From positions 1-21,361 of the forward strand of contig CAYXDO010000181.1 in NCBI GenBank assembly GCA_964463485.1: a stretch of 21,361 nt of DNA, in the 5' to 3' direction. Under the pieces are notes generated by a model. That model was not told where the DNA came from. It worked only from the letters and a program-made list of their open reading frames with translations, and ran no database searches. This stretch comes from CAYXDO01 sp964463485. GTDB lineage: Bacteria; Myxococcota; Kuafuiibacteriia; Kuafuiibacteriales; Kuafuiibacteriaceae. Both the position numbers and the translations under genes were made by a program. Shown in pieces: positions 8,061-16,434 of this stretch; the stretch's first letter is position 1, and each line of letters starts with the position of its first letter.

Positions 8061-10526
8061 GTGCGTCTCGACCCGATCCTCTGGGCGGTTTCTCTCGGGC
8101 TCCTGACTATGGCGGCCGGACCGGCGTCGGCCGGCGACGCGGTGGTCGAGCTGTCCGCTCGCGTGACGCCCGAGCGCTTGGGGCCCAACGACAAGGGCAA
8201 GCTCGAGGTTCGAATCGAGGTGCCTTCTGGGTGGCACCTTTGGAGCCTCGATCCGGGGGAAGGGCCGATGGCCCTGACGCTGGCCGTGGAAGGGCCGTTG
8301 GCGACCGTGGGAGCCTGGATGGGTCCGGCGCCGAAGCGAGCGTTCGACCGAGGGTTCGGCCGAGAGCTCGCGTCTTACGGGGACGGGACGCTGATTTTGG
8401 AGCGCGTGGTGACGCCGCGAGGCGGCGTGGAAGGACCGGGAGAGCTGACTGTTCGACTCCGCGGACAGATCTGCACCGAGGAGCAGTGTGTGGTGCAGCG
8501 GTTGACGGCCAAGGCGAGCTTTGCGTTGTCGAACACGCCGCTCGGCGTTGGGGATCCGGCGCTCGGAGGAGTCGCGCTCTCGGAGCGTGGCCCAGCGCCG
8601 AGCTTCGGGGCCGTCGGGTCGGGGTCGCCGACGGCGACTCCGGCAGCGCCAGAGCCGGAGCCTACTGCGCGAGTGGCTCCGGCGTTCGGTTCGGAGTCGG
8701 ACGGTCTGTGGTCGTTCCTTCTCGTCGCGGTCCTCGCCGGTTTCGGGGCGCTCTTGACCCCCTGCGTGTTTCCGGCCGTACCCATGACGGTGTCCTTCTT
8801 CTCGAAGTTCTCTTCGGACGGCGCGGCGCGCGCGACCAAGATGGCAGCCGTCTACGCGGTCTCGATGATGGGCTTTTTCACCCTCGGCGGAGTCGCCGCT
8901 TCGATGCTATTCGGAGTCACCGGAATTCAACGATTCGCCGCGCACCCCGCTTTCAACTTGTTTCTGGGTCTGGTGCTGGCTTTTTTCGCCCTGAGTTTGC
9001 TCGGCATGTTCAAGCTGGAGCTTCCGGCGTCGGTGATGATCAAAATCAACGAGCTCGAGCGGCGAGTCGGGGTCAACGAAGCCTCGACCAAAGGAGTTCG
9101 GGACTATGTCGCGGTGGCCGTGGCGGCGATGTCGGCCACGCTGGTGTTCTTCACCTGCACGGTCGGGTTCGTCGGCGTCGTCCTGGTCGCCGCCGCGCGC
9201 GGGGAATGGATTTGGCCGACGCTCGGAATGCTGGCCTTCTCCGCGACCTTCTCACTCCCCTTTTTCCTGTTGGCGTTGTTTCCTCAACGCGCGCAGGCCC
9301 TTCGCGGAAAGTCGGGTGAGTGGCTCGTCCTCAGTCAGGTGACGCTCGGTTTCCTCGAGCTCGCGGCGTCGACCAAATTTTTCTCGAACGCAGACTTGGT
9401 GCTGGGGACGAACATGCTCTCGCGGGACGCCGTCTTGGCGCTCTGGGTTGCGCTCTTCGCGCTGGCTGGTTGGTTCTTGCTCGGGAAGCTGCAGCTCGCC
9501 GGAGTGACTGGGGGCGAAGCGATCTCGGTGCCACGGATGCTGGCGGCAGCGGCCACCTTTGCCTTCGCTCTGTACCTATCGGTCGGGCTCTTCGCCGGTC
9601 GGCCGCTCGGCGGATGGGTAGACGGATGGCTCCCTCCGGCCGAGCTGCCCGGAGCGCCCATGCGCGCCAGCTCCAAGGGCTCGGAGAACCGCCTGAGGTG
9701 GGTGACCCACTTGGCCGAGGGTCGCAAGCGAGCAGCTGAATCCGGAACGCTCGTGTTCATCAATTACACCGGCTACACGTGCACCAACTGTCGCTACATG
9801 GAGTCCGGCGTGTTCACGCGACCTGAGATATTCGAGCTGCTGAGTGCGATGACTCTCATCGAGCTCTATACCGATGGAGGGACTCCGGAGAATGACCAAA
9901 ACCGAGACGATCAGGTCGCGAGGTTTTCGACCGCGGCGCTGCCGTTTTATGTCGTCGAGCGGCCGGACGGGACGGTGATTGCGACATTTCCAAGCTCCAC
10001 GAACGACCCGGAGCAATTCCGTCGTTTCTTGGCCGACTCCGTCGCCAAGGGCACGCAAGCTGCGGCTCCGGCCACGGTCGACAAGCGGCCCTGGGTGCTG
10101 CCGACGACGCGGTTGTCGGACGGCGCTCCTGAACCCGCAGTGGCAGTGGGTCGCTGGACGTTGGTCAACTTCTGGGCGACGTGGTGTACGCCTTGTCGGG
10201 AGGAGCTCGAAGGGTTCCTCGCCAAGTCGGGCTTGGCGGTGGAGGCGCAGGGCGGACGCTTCGCGCTCGTAGCGATCGAAGAAGACGACACGATCGCGGA
10301 CGCCAAAGCCTACTCGGACAAGCTTGGGCTCGACGCGGATAGCGCCCTCAGGCTCGGACCCGAAGCCAAGGTCGACGAGAGGCTCGGCTTTGACGGCAGC
10401 GCCCTTCCCTTCACGACACTCATCTCGCCGGACGGACGAGTCGTGTTCAAAAAACAAGGGAAGCTGGAAAAGGAGGAGCTCGACAAAGTCCTGCTCGAGA
10501 ACCTCGGCCTCGCTCTGGCGCCCTGA
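8061..10526 (+). CDS. dsbD: DsbD-type thiol:disulfide interchange protein with extra C-terminal TlpA/ResA-like domain
   Basis: The GTG at 8061 is chosen because it gives a proper signal peptide (RLDPILWAVSLGLLTMAAGP, then ASA); the open frame reaches 7893 but that part lacks coding bias. The 821-residue product has four parts. A periplasmic N-terminal domain carries a CX4C pair (Cys138, Cys143; QICTEEQCV), like the alpha domain of DsbD. About eight membrane helices (about 219-512) carry the family's intramembrane cysteines Cys235 (LLTPCVFP) and Cys366 (FFTCTVGF). A first thioredoxin-like domain has CTNC at 574-577 (TGYTCTNCRYME), as in the gamma domain. A second thioredoxin domain of TlpA/ResA type has NFWATWCTPCRE at 709-712 and a cis-Pro near 783. 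Known DsbD moves electrons from cytoplasmic thioredoxin to periplasmic thiols. E. coli DsbD is about 565 residues, so the last domain is additional; in that family it reduces apocytochrome c or similar substrates. All key cysteines are present. Confidence 0.92.
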   Translation: MRLDPILWAVSLGLLTMAAGPASAGDAVVELSARVTPERLGPNDKGKLEVRIEVPSGWHLWSLDPGEGPMALTLAVEGPLATVGAWMGPAPKRAFDRGFGRELASYGDGTLILERVVTPRGGVEGPGELTVRLRGQICTEEQCVVQRLTAKASFALSNTPLGVGDPALGGVALSERGPAPSFGAVGSGSPTATPAAPEPEPTARVAPAFGSESDGLWSFLLVAVLAGFGALLTPCVFPAVPMTVSFFSKFSSDGAARATKMAAVYAVSMMGFFTLGGVAASMLFGVTGIQRFAAHPAFNLFLGLVLAFFALSLLGMFKLELPASVMIKINELERRVGVNEASTKGVRDYVAVAVAAMSATLVFFTCTVGFVGVVLVAAARGEWIWPTLGMLAFSATFSLPFFLLALFPQRAQALRGKSGEWLVLSQVTLGFLELAASTKFFSNADLVLGTNMLSRDAVLALWVALFALAGWFLLGKLQLAGVTGGEAISVPRMLAAAATFAFALYLSVGLFAGRPLGGWVDGWLPPAELPGAPMRASSKGSENRLRWVTHLAEGRKRAAESGTLVFINYTGYTCTNCRYMESGVFTRPEIFELLSAMTLIELYTDGGTPENDQNRDDQVARFSTAALPFYVVERPDGTVIATFPSSTNDPEQFRRFLADSVAKGTQAAAPATVDKRPWVLPTTRLSDGAPEPAVAVGRWTLVNFWATWCTPCREELEGFLAKSGLAVEAQGGRFALVAIEEDDTIADAKAYSDKLGLDADSALRLGPEAKVDERLGFDGSALPFTTLISPDGRVVFKKQGKLEKEELDKVLLENLGLALAP

Positions 10527-10623
10527 TCTCGTACTTCCGAAAGTTGTCGAGCGCCGCGAAAAGCCGCACAAACGACCCGATCCGCTTTCCTCCGTTGCCC
10601 GTTGCCTCCGACGTCGCTAAGGG

Positions 10624-11631
10624 ATGCGCGTGTCGTCGAACATCGGAACCACACTCACGCAACACGTGCTGAGACGGCAGAAGGACCACCCCGAAGCCAC
10701 CGGACAGCTCACCGCCCTCCTCACCCAGATGGGTGTGGCCGCCAAGCTCGTGGCCGCGAAGGTCCGACGGGCGGGCCTCATCGAGATCTGGGGCGAAACC
10801 GGAGAGGTGAACGTTCAGGGCGAGACGGTCAAGAAGCTCGACCGCATCGCGCAGGACACCATCGTCGGCGTGCTGCGGCGGTCTGGCACGGTCGCAGCCA
10901 TGGCTTCGGAAGAGGAGCACGAAGTCATCGAGGTGCCGCTCGACTTCGCGGGCGACTACGTGGTGGCCTTCGACCCGCTCGACGGATCGAGCAACATCGA
11001 CGCGAACGTCTCGATCGGCACCATCTTCTCCGTCTACAAGCGAACTCATCCGACCGAGATCGTACGCGGCGATTTCTTTCGGAAGGGCGCCGAGCAGGTC
11101 GCGGCCGGCTACATCATCTACGGCTCGTCCACGGTGCTCGTGTACACGGACGGGAGCACCGTCGACGTGTTCACGCTCGACCCCGCATCTGGAGAATATT
11201 TCCTATCGCGACCCAACATTCGCATGCCCGAAACGACCTCGGTGCTGTCGATCAATGAGTGTAACGAACCGTATTGGCCTGCGTGGGTCCGTCCGTACAT
11301 CGACTCGGTCAAGAGCCGCAACGACTTGGACAAGCGCCGCGTGTCCTCTCGGCACATTGGCTCGCTGGTCGCCGATTTTCACCGAAATCTCGTGTACGGC
11401 GGCATCTTTCTTTACCCGCCGGATGCGCGCAAAGGCGAAGGAAAGCTCCGGCTGATTTATGAGTGCCACCCGCTCGCCAAGATCGCCGAAGTCGCCGGAG
11501 GCGCGGCGACCGACGGTCGTCGTCCCATCCTCGACTTGGCCGCGGCGGGCCTGCATGACCGCGTGGGTCTGGTGATTGGTCCGAGAGCGGAGGTGGAGCT
11601 CGTGTCGACGTTCGTAGAGAAGTATTCGTGA
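10624..11631 (+). CDS. fbp: Fructose-1,6-bisphosphatase, class I
   Basis: A 335-residue protein of the usual length. It removes the 1-phosphate of fructose 1,6-bisphosphate in cytoplasmic gluconeogenesis. The metal-binding signature FDPLDGSSNIDANVSIGTIF (116-135) is perfect. The acidic cluster SEEEHE (95-100), substrate-binding RKGAEQVAAGYIIYGSST, and C-terminal YECHPLAKIAEVAGGAATDG are all typical of class I enzymes. The start is slightly uncertain: AAGGG (10619-10623) abuts the ATG at 10624 but lies 6 nt from the in-frame GTG at 10630, so initiation may be at 10630, two codons shorter. The 97-bp gap to the DsbD-like gene shows no terminator, so read-through is possible. Presence of this enzyme implies growth on gluconeogenic carbon sources such as amino acids or organic acids. 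Confidence 0.96.
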   Translation: MRVSSNIGTTLTQHVLRRQKDHPEATGQLTALLTQMGVAAKLVAAKVRRAGLIEIWGETGEVNVQGETVKKLDRIAQDTIVGVLRRSGTVAAMASEEEHEVIEVPLDFAGDYVVAFDPLDGSSNIDANVSIGTIFSVYKRTHPTEIVRGDFFRKGAEQVAAGYIIYGSSTVLVYTDGSTVDVFTLDPASGEYFLSRPNIRMPETTSVLSINECNEPYWPAWVRPYIDSVKSRNDLDKRRVSSRHIGSLVADFHRNLVYGGIFLYPPDARKGEGKLRLIYECHPLAKIAEVAGGAATDGRRPILDLAAAGLHDRVGLVIGPRAEVELVSTFVEKYS

Positions 11632-11665
11632 CTCCTGATCGAGTCACGGTCGAGCCCTTCGACCG
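11628..11665 (+). terminator. Two back-to-back small hairpins at the fbp stop codon
   Basis: GTGACTC (11628-11634) pairs with GAGTCAC (11641-11647), a 7-bp stem with a 6-nt loop that includes the stop codon. Directly after, CGGTCGA (11647-11653) pairs with TCGACCG (11659-11665), 7 bp with a 5-nt loop. There is no T-run, so intrinsic termination is doubtful. They may instead protect the mRNA 3' end or arise by chance in GC-rich DNA. The remaining spacer to 11799 shows nothing clear. Confidence 0.3.
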
Positions 11666-11799
11666 AGCTCGACGATGCGTTTCGTTGCCGCAACGCGTCG
11701 TGAATGAGGATTCGGCGGCTTTCATTGCGTTCATCCGACTCGACGTGTAGCCACGCGAGTAGAGGCTCCGAGATCGTTGGAGCAACAAGGGCAGGCCGG

Positions 11800-13029
11800 A
11801 TGAGTGCGTCCAAGGAGAGGTTACGCGACGCCGTTCTGCGCCCCGGGGGCATCATGTCGAGTTTCGATGGCAGCATTCCAGAATTGCCTCGGCGCCGAGC
11901 ACGTTCTCGCGTCGACTCCAGGCCTCGAGTGGGTTCGGTCGTAGAGGCGCTTCGTCCGTATGCGCCGCCGAGATCTTGGCGGGTCGAGGCGGCCGAGCTC
12001 GGCCTCGACGCCTCGTCGGTCGTCATGCTCGCAGCGAACGAGAGCCCGGTGGGGCCGTCGCCGCGGGCGATTGAGGCCGCGATGGCGGCATTGTCCAGTG
12101 CGCATCGCTATCCTGACGCGGACGGAACGGCGTTGAAGCGCGCGCTGGCGGACCATCACGGAGTGGCTCCTGACGAGATCGTGTTGGGCAACGGGAGCTC
12201 GGAGGTGATCGAGCTGTTGGTACGGACGATGGTAGGTCCGAACGAAGTGGTGGCTGCGGCGTGGCCTTCGTTCGTCGTGTACCGGCAGGCCGCTCAGGCT
12301 CAGGGGCGGGACGTCGTGCTGGCGCCGCTCGTCGACGACGTCGTGGATCTCGACGCGTTGGCTTCGATCTGTCGGGCCGAGACCAAGCTCTGTTTTTTGG
12401 CGAATCCGAACAACCCGACGGGCACTTCGGTGGAGCGCGGTCGGTTGGAGACTTTTCTGGAGCGGATCCCGCGTTCGACGACGGTCGTAGTCGACGAGGC
12501 CTATCGTGAGTTCGCAGAGGATGATGCTTTTGACGGGCTCGAGCTGCGCAGATCGTTTCGTGACCAGGTGATCGTGCTGCGGACTTTTTCGAAGGCCTAC
12601 GGCTTGGCCGGGCTTCGCGTCGGGTTTGGTGTGATGTCGCGTGAGATCGCGAGCTATGTGAACCGAATGCGCCAGCCCTACAACGTGAGCTCGGTTTCAC
12701 AGGCGGCCGCGCTCGCCGCGTTGTCGGATCGCGCCCACGTGGAGCGAACGAGGAGGGTGGTGCTCGAAGGGCGCCAACAGCTCGCCGAAGGCTTTGTGGC
12801 GCTAGGTCTTGCGCATATTCCGAGCGACGCGAGCTTCATCGTCGTGAGGCTTCCGCGGAGCGCGGCCGAGGTCGAGCGAGCGCTCGTCGCGCGAGGGATC
12901 TTCGTTCGTTCTCTGACTGGTTACGGCATGCCGGACGCGTTGCGCATCACGGTCGGGCCCGAGGACGCGAACGCGATCTTCCTCGATGCGCTCGCCGACG
13001 TGCTCGCTGTGCGAGCCGGAGCCGCTTGA
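11800..13029 (+). CDS. hisC: Histidinol-phosphate aminotransferase
   Basis: A 409-residue fold-type I PLP aminotransferase that transfers an amino group between glutamate and imidazole-acetol phosphate in cytoplasmic histidine synthesis. Diagnostic motifs are LAANESPVGPSP and YPDADGTALKRALADHHGV, FLANPNNPTG for PLP binding, VVVDEAYREFAE with Asp232, and RTFSKAYGLAGLRVGFG with the PLP lysine at 265. The C-terminal arginine block reads DALRITVGP. HisC is usually 350-370 residues, so there is a 40-residue Arg-rich N-terminal extension before VGSVVEALRPYAPPR. I chose the ATG at 11800 because AAGGG lies 8 nt upstream and third-position G/C is high from there on and poor upstream of it. An ATG at 11854 is the main alternative. 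No other his genes are nearby, and a related aromatic aminotransferase role cannot be excluded from sequence alone. Confidence 0.88.
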   Translation: MSASKERLRDAVLRPGGIMSSFDGSIPELPRRRARSRVDSRPRVGSVVEALRPYAPPRSWRVEAAELGLDASSVVMLAANESPVGPSPRAIEAAMAALSSAHRYPDADGTALKRALADHHGVAPDEIVLGNGSSEVIELLVRTMVGPNEVVAAAWPSFVVYRQAAQAQGRDVVLAPLVDDVVDLDALASICRAETKLCFLANPNNPTGTSVERGRLETFLERIPRSTTVVVDEAYREFAEDDAFDGLELRRSFRDQVIVLRTFSKAYGLAGLRVGFGVMSREIASYVNRMRQPYNVSSVSQAAALAALSDRAHVERTRRVVLEGRQQLAEGFVALGLAHIPSDASFIVVRLPRSAAEVERALVARGIFVRSLTGYGMPDALRITVGPEDANAIFLDALADVLAVRAGAA

Positions 13030-13032
13030 GTC

Positions 13033-13875
13033 TCAGCCAGTAGGCAGAAAGCCCCGCCTTCGAAGCGGAAAAGCGCGGTCGATGCTCTCGAGGTCGGCTG
13101 CGTCGAGCGCGAGCTCGGACGCCTTGGCGTTGTCGCGGACGTGGTCTGGTGTAGCCGCCTTTGGGATCACGAATACACGTCCGGTCCTGGCGAGGAAGGC
13201 CAGGGCGACCTGGTGCGCGGTGGCCGAGTGCTTCTTGGCGACGTCGTCGAGCGCTCTTCGGCCGGCGGTCCCTCGCCGGGGAAAAGCGCCCTGAGCGAAC
13301 GGGCTGTAGGCGACGATCGACACGCCGAGCCCGTCGGCGAGCGGAGCGATCTCGGCTTCGATCTCGCGCTCGGCGAGGTGATACAGCACTTGATTGCAGG
13401 CGATCTTCCCTGGGCCTGCGAGCTCGACCGCCTCCGTGAGCTCCTGCTTGTCGAAGTTGCTCACGCCGTACGCCCTGATTTTGCCCGCGGCGACGAGCTG
13501 CTCGAAGCCCGCGAGGGTCTCGGCGAACTGATGCGATCCAGGCCAGTGCAGAAGATACAGATCGATGTAGTCAGTGCCTAGGCGCTCTAGGGAGCGCTCG
13601 CAGGCGTCGATCGTCTTGGCGCGGGATGCGTTCGAGGGCAGCACTTTCGTGACGAGGTAGACGTCGGCGCGGCGACCCGTGATCGCTCGGCCAACGAGCC
13701 GTTCGACCTTGCCCGCGCCGTACATCTCTGCGGTGTCGATGTGAGTTGCGCCGAGATCGAGTCCTGTTCGAAGCGCCAAGACGGCAGTGTCCGGATCGTC
13801 GTGTTCCATGTTCCAGGTGCCCTGGCCGATGAGCGCGACGCGGGCACCCGACGAACCCATCGCGATCGTCTTCAT
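13033..13875 (-). CDS. Aldo/keto reductase
   Basis: A 280-residue protein with the full catalytic tetrad of the aldo/keto reductase superfamily: Asp47 and Tyr52 (HIDTAEMYGAG), Lys77 (LVTKVLP) and His110 (LYLLHWPG). The (beta/alpha)8 features GVSNF and the NADPH-site segment FVIPKAATPDHVRDN are present, so it should be a soluble NADPH-dependent reductase of aldehydes or ketones. The length and motifs fit the short bacterial group that acts on glyoxals, keto-aldehydes or 2,5-diketo-gluconate, but the substrate cannot be read from the sequence. Its ATG overlaps the stop of the upstream lipoprotein gene by 4 nt (ATGA), so translation is probably coupled. Its stop is only 3 nt from the convergent hisC stop. 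No signal peptide is seen, so it is cytoplasmic even though its partner gene encodes a surface protein. Confidence 0.93.
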   Translation of the reverse strand: MKTIAMGSSGARVALIGQGTWNMEHDDPDTAVLALRTGLDLGATHIDTAEMYGAGKVERLVGRAITGRRADVYLVTKVLPSNASRAKTIDACERSLERLGTDYIDLYLLHWPGSHQFAETLAGFEQLVAAGKIRAYGVSNFDKQELTEAVELAGPGKIACNQVLYHLAEREIEAEIAPLADGLGVSIVAYSPFAQGAFPRRGTAGRRALDDVAKKHSATAHQVALAFLARTGRVFVIPKAATPDHVRDNAKASELALDAADLESIDRAFPLRRRGFLPTG

Positions 13876-16070
13876 GGGCAGCCAACTCCGGTGAGGATCG
13901 CCGCGTTGGCTTCATCGCACTCGTTGATGGAGCCCGACGTGGAGCCTGTGCCGTCGTCATCGACGACGACGTGGACGGCGCGCGCGGACGCGGGCGGCGC
14001 GAGCCAGCGAACGACGACGAACTCGGCCTGGCCTGGGAGCAGAGTACGACTGGTCATGCCCGTGGCGAAGGCGCGGTTGGTGGCGCTCGGCGGTCCGTCG
14101 TAAAAAGCCACGGTGAGCCCGGGACCGATCTGCAGCGCGCCTCGGTTCTCGACCCACACGCCGAGGTCCACGTACCCCGGGCAATGCGGTGTGGCCCTTG
14201 CGCCCGTAGCGACTGCGTTTGCCGCGGCGAGCGCCGAAGTGTTCCCGGTGCCCTGGAGGTTCGTTCGGTAGGTGTTGGTGTTGGTCCACGAAGCCGACTC
14301 TGGGTAGGGCACCGATCCGTCGTCTCTGACGTTGGTGATGTGATAGGCGTGCTCGTTCCAGATCGTACGCGTCGAGACCCAGTTGTCGGCCGCGTCCCCG
14401 AACATCCGCAGCCCTCGATCGATGATGCCGGGCCGGCCAAAGTTGTTGGCGCCCACGATGATCTCCGCCTTGCCGTCGTTGTCGGCGTCAGCGATCACCG
14501 GATATTCATGAGCGGTGAGGGTCGCGTTCGGGGTGCTCCAGACGATGGTGGCGCTCGAGGTGCCTGCGTACGAGAATACGAACAGCCGATTTTCGTCGTT
14601 GTAGACGACCTCCGCGCTGCCATCACCGTCGAAGTCGAACACACTCGATCCGGTCCTCGAGCTCGAGATCTCCTGGATTTCGTTTGACCACAAAACACTA
14701 CCGTCGGCCTCGTAGACCGTGTATCTCGTTCGACCGGCCACTCCGATCTCCGGGGCTGGATCTCCGTCGAAGTTGGCGACCGTCGGTGGCCCGCCGAAAC
14801 CTCCGCCGCGCAAAGGGACCCGCCAGACTTCCTGCCCTTGGGTGTCGAGCCGGAGGACTTCTGACTGGGACACCACGAAGAACTCAGGGTCGGCGTCTCC
14901 ATCGAGCTGTGCTACCGCGGCGTATCCGTCTGTGCGGGCCGGAAAGTCCCAAGCGATCTGTCCATTGGCGCGGTAGGCGGTGCGGCCGGCGATGATCTCG
15001 AGGGAGTTGTCGCCGTCGAGGTCCGCGGCCACCGACAACCCACCGACGCCGTTGCTCCCGTGGCCGCCCGCGCCGCAGAAGCGGACCGCGCCCGTGGTGC
15101 CTTCGAGCACGCAGGCGCCGCGAATCACTTCGGGCGCGCCGCCATCGAGGTTCGCGATCGCGATGCCTCCCCAGAGTGAAGTCACCGGTCGGCACGCTGC
15201 GCTGCTACATTCCCAATACAGGGAGCCGTCCGATCGAAGCGCGATCACGCCGCCGGCCCAGCGCTCGGTGACGATCTCGGGTCGGCCGTCTCCGTCGAGG
15301 TCGGCGACTGCGACATTTGCCGCGGGCGCGACGGGCTGGGTTGCTGTCCAGAGCTCGTGGCCGTCTGCGCCCGAGACGGCTCGTACGACTCCGGACTGAA
15401 GGATGTGTTGAAACGGCTGATCGACGGGCCCGGTCGTGTTGAAGCTTGGGAACACGACGTCCGGAATGTCGCGCGAGGTGAGTTGGCCGTCAGCGTCGTC
15501 GTCGGTGAGATTGACGACCGCCGGAGTGCTCATGACTTGGTCTTTCTCTGGCGAAGGGGAGCTCGGGCTCGGAAGCCAAGCCCACTCCACGATGGGCGAG
15601 AACTGACCGCGCGGTGGCGTATAGCGGCAGGTCGAGTCGGAGGCTCCGGTGGGTCGGAACGTGTCGGGGGGATCGCACGCGTCGCCTTGACCATCGAGGT
15701 CCGAGTCGGTCTGTTGTGGGTTGTAGGCGTCGGGGCAGTTGTCGAGGTCGTCGGGCACGCCGTCCGCGTCGCGGTCTCCAGGGCCCGAGTCTGGGAAGCC
15801 CAGATCGGGCGCGCCCGAATCGGGGACGTCGCCAGAGTCGGGCGGCCCGAGGTCGACGGGCTCTGCGTCTGGGAAGACTTCGGCGTCCGGGAAGACTTCG
15901 GCGTCGGGGAAGATGCCGCTGTCGAGCAGCACCGCGCGGCACTCCCCGGAGACGCACAACAGGCCCGTCTCGCAGTCTTTGGCGGAGGTGCAGCCAGGTG
16001 CGGGCTCGTCGCAGTCGCAAGCGACGAACGGAAGCGATCCGAGCAGCAGGGCGAAGAGAGACCGACGCAT
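13872..16070 (-). CDS. FG-GAP/VCBS-repeat surface lipoprotein
   Basis: A 732-residue protein beginning MRRSLFALLLGSLPFVACDC, a lipoprotein signal with the lipidated Cys at 18. An ATG at 16082, four codons earlier, is an equally possible start. Next come a Cys-rich segment (CTSAKDCETGLLCVSGEC, 27-44), a Pro-Asp-Ser linker with three copies of FPDAEV (54-70), and a thrombospondin type 3-like calcium-binding stretch (DRDADGVPDDLDNCPD near 99-114 and TDSDLDGQGD near 121). Residues 180-560 form a likely beta-propeller with FG-GAP-like blades: DLDGDGRPEIV (258), NLDGGAPEVI (308), DLDGDNSLEII (350), QLDGDADPEFF (388), NFDGDPAPEIG (433), DFDGDGSAEVV (479), DADNDGKAEII (528). The tail (about 630-732) is CARDB-like. 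Such proteins commonly bind calcium and act in adhesion or surface assembly; no ligand is known here. It is co-transcribed with the downstream reductase. Confidence 0.85.
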   Translation of the reverse strand: MRRSLFALLLGSLPFVACDCDEPAPGCTSAKDCETGLLCVSGECRAVLLDSGIFPDAEVFPDAEVFPDAEPVDLGPPDSGDVPDSGAPDLGFPDSGPGDRDADGVPDDLDNCPDAYNPQQTDSDLDGQGDACDPPDTFRPTGASDSTCRYTPPRGQFSPIVEWAWLPSPSSPSPEKDQVMSTPAVVNLTDDDADGQLTSRDIPDVVFPSFNTTGPVDQPFQHILQSGVVRAVSGADGHELWTATQPVAPAANVAVADLDGDGRPEIVTERWAGGVIALRSDGSLYWECSSAACRPVTSLWGGIAIANLDGGAPEVIRGACVLEGTTGAVRFCGAGGHGSNGVGGLSVAADLDGDNSLEIIAGRTAYRANGQIAWDFPARTDGYAAVAQLDGDADPEFFVVSQSEVLRLDTQGQEVWRVPLRGGGFGGPPTVANFDGDPAPEIGVAGRTRYTVYEADGSVLWSNEIQEISSSRTGSSVFDFDGDGSAEVVYNDENRLFVFSYAGTSSATIVWSTPNATLTAHEYPVIADADNDGKAEIIVGANNFGRPGIIDRGLRMFGDAADNWVSTRTIWNEHAYHITNVRDDGSVPYPESASWTNTNTYRTNLQGTGNTSALAAANAVATGARATPHCPGYVDLGVWVENRGALQIGPGLTVAFYDGPPSATNRAFATGMTSRTLLPGQAEFVVVRWLAPPASARAVHVVVDDDGTGSTSGSINECDEANAAILTGVGCP
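15871..15924 (-). repeat. 18-bp tandem repeat encoding FPDAEV linker
   Basis: Three units of 18 bp start at 15871, 15889 and 15907 on the plus strand (GGGAAGACTTCGGCGTCC, then a copy with one change, then a diverged third). On the coding strand they give the Pro-Asp-Ala-Glu linker after the lipoprotein anchor. The first two are nearly identical, so the array is probably recent and may vary in copy number between strains. Confidence 0.7.
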
Positions 16071-16434
16071 CGGGCGATCCATACGCGAGCACGGCTCCAC
16101 CCGTCGAGCCCGATCGCGATCCCCGAGATTTGAAAGTTGTGCTGCGACGCGAAGATTTTTGACCGCAGGCGACCCAAAAGAGCGCCTACCGTAGGGAGGT
16201 CGGCCCCGACGCACCGGCTGCATTTGTCGAGATGTTACAGAAAATGCGCGCCGTGAGGCGACGCAATGTTGGGCGCCGATGACTCCCATCTAGCCCGTCA
16301 TTCGGGAGGGCTGCGGACGAATTCCGCATTCATTGCGCCCGCACAAAGTGATCGTTGAGTCGGCGCAGGAATTTCGCAACTCACTTCGCCTATCGTGGCC
16401 CCGAGCAGCGCAAATCGCGCGCTAGGAGGTTGAT
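16071..16434. promoter_or_regulatory. Divergent spacer between the FG-GAP lipoprotein and the multihaem cytochrome
   Basis: About 365 bases separate the two divergent starts, so promoters for both must lie here. I see no convincing -35/-10 pair. Visible features are a small hairpin GCGGA-CGAAT-TCCGC at 16313-16327 and the AT-richer patches near 16130-16165 and 16360-16380. An open frame continuing the lipoprotein upstream to 16289 lacks a signal peptide and a sensible start, so I treat it as non-coding. Confidence 0.35.
16424..16429 (+). promoter_or_regulatory. Strong ribosome binding site deciding the cytochrome start
   Basis: AGGAGG, a perfect anti-SD match, ends 5 nt before the GTG at 16435. 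An overlapping ATG at 16433 is out of frame and only 3 nt away. The site therefore supports GTG initiation and implies efficient translation of the cytochrome. Confidence 0.75.

Noticed and set aside
6735..8237. A 500-residue minus-strand open frame across the spacer upstream of dsbD
   Set aside because: It overlaps three plus-strand genes antisense, is His/Arg-rich and has no recognisable domain; it is a by-product of high GC and hexamer repeats.
14980..16177. Long plus-strand and alternative minus-strand frames inside the FG-GAP lipoprotein gene
   Set aside because: They are out-of-frame readings of Asp/Gly-rich codons; only the frame with the lipoprotein signal and DxDGD blades makes sense.
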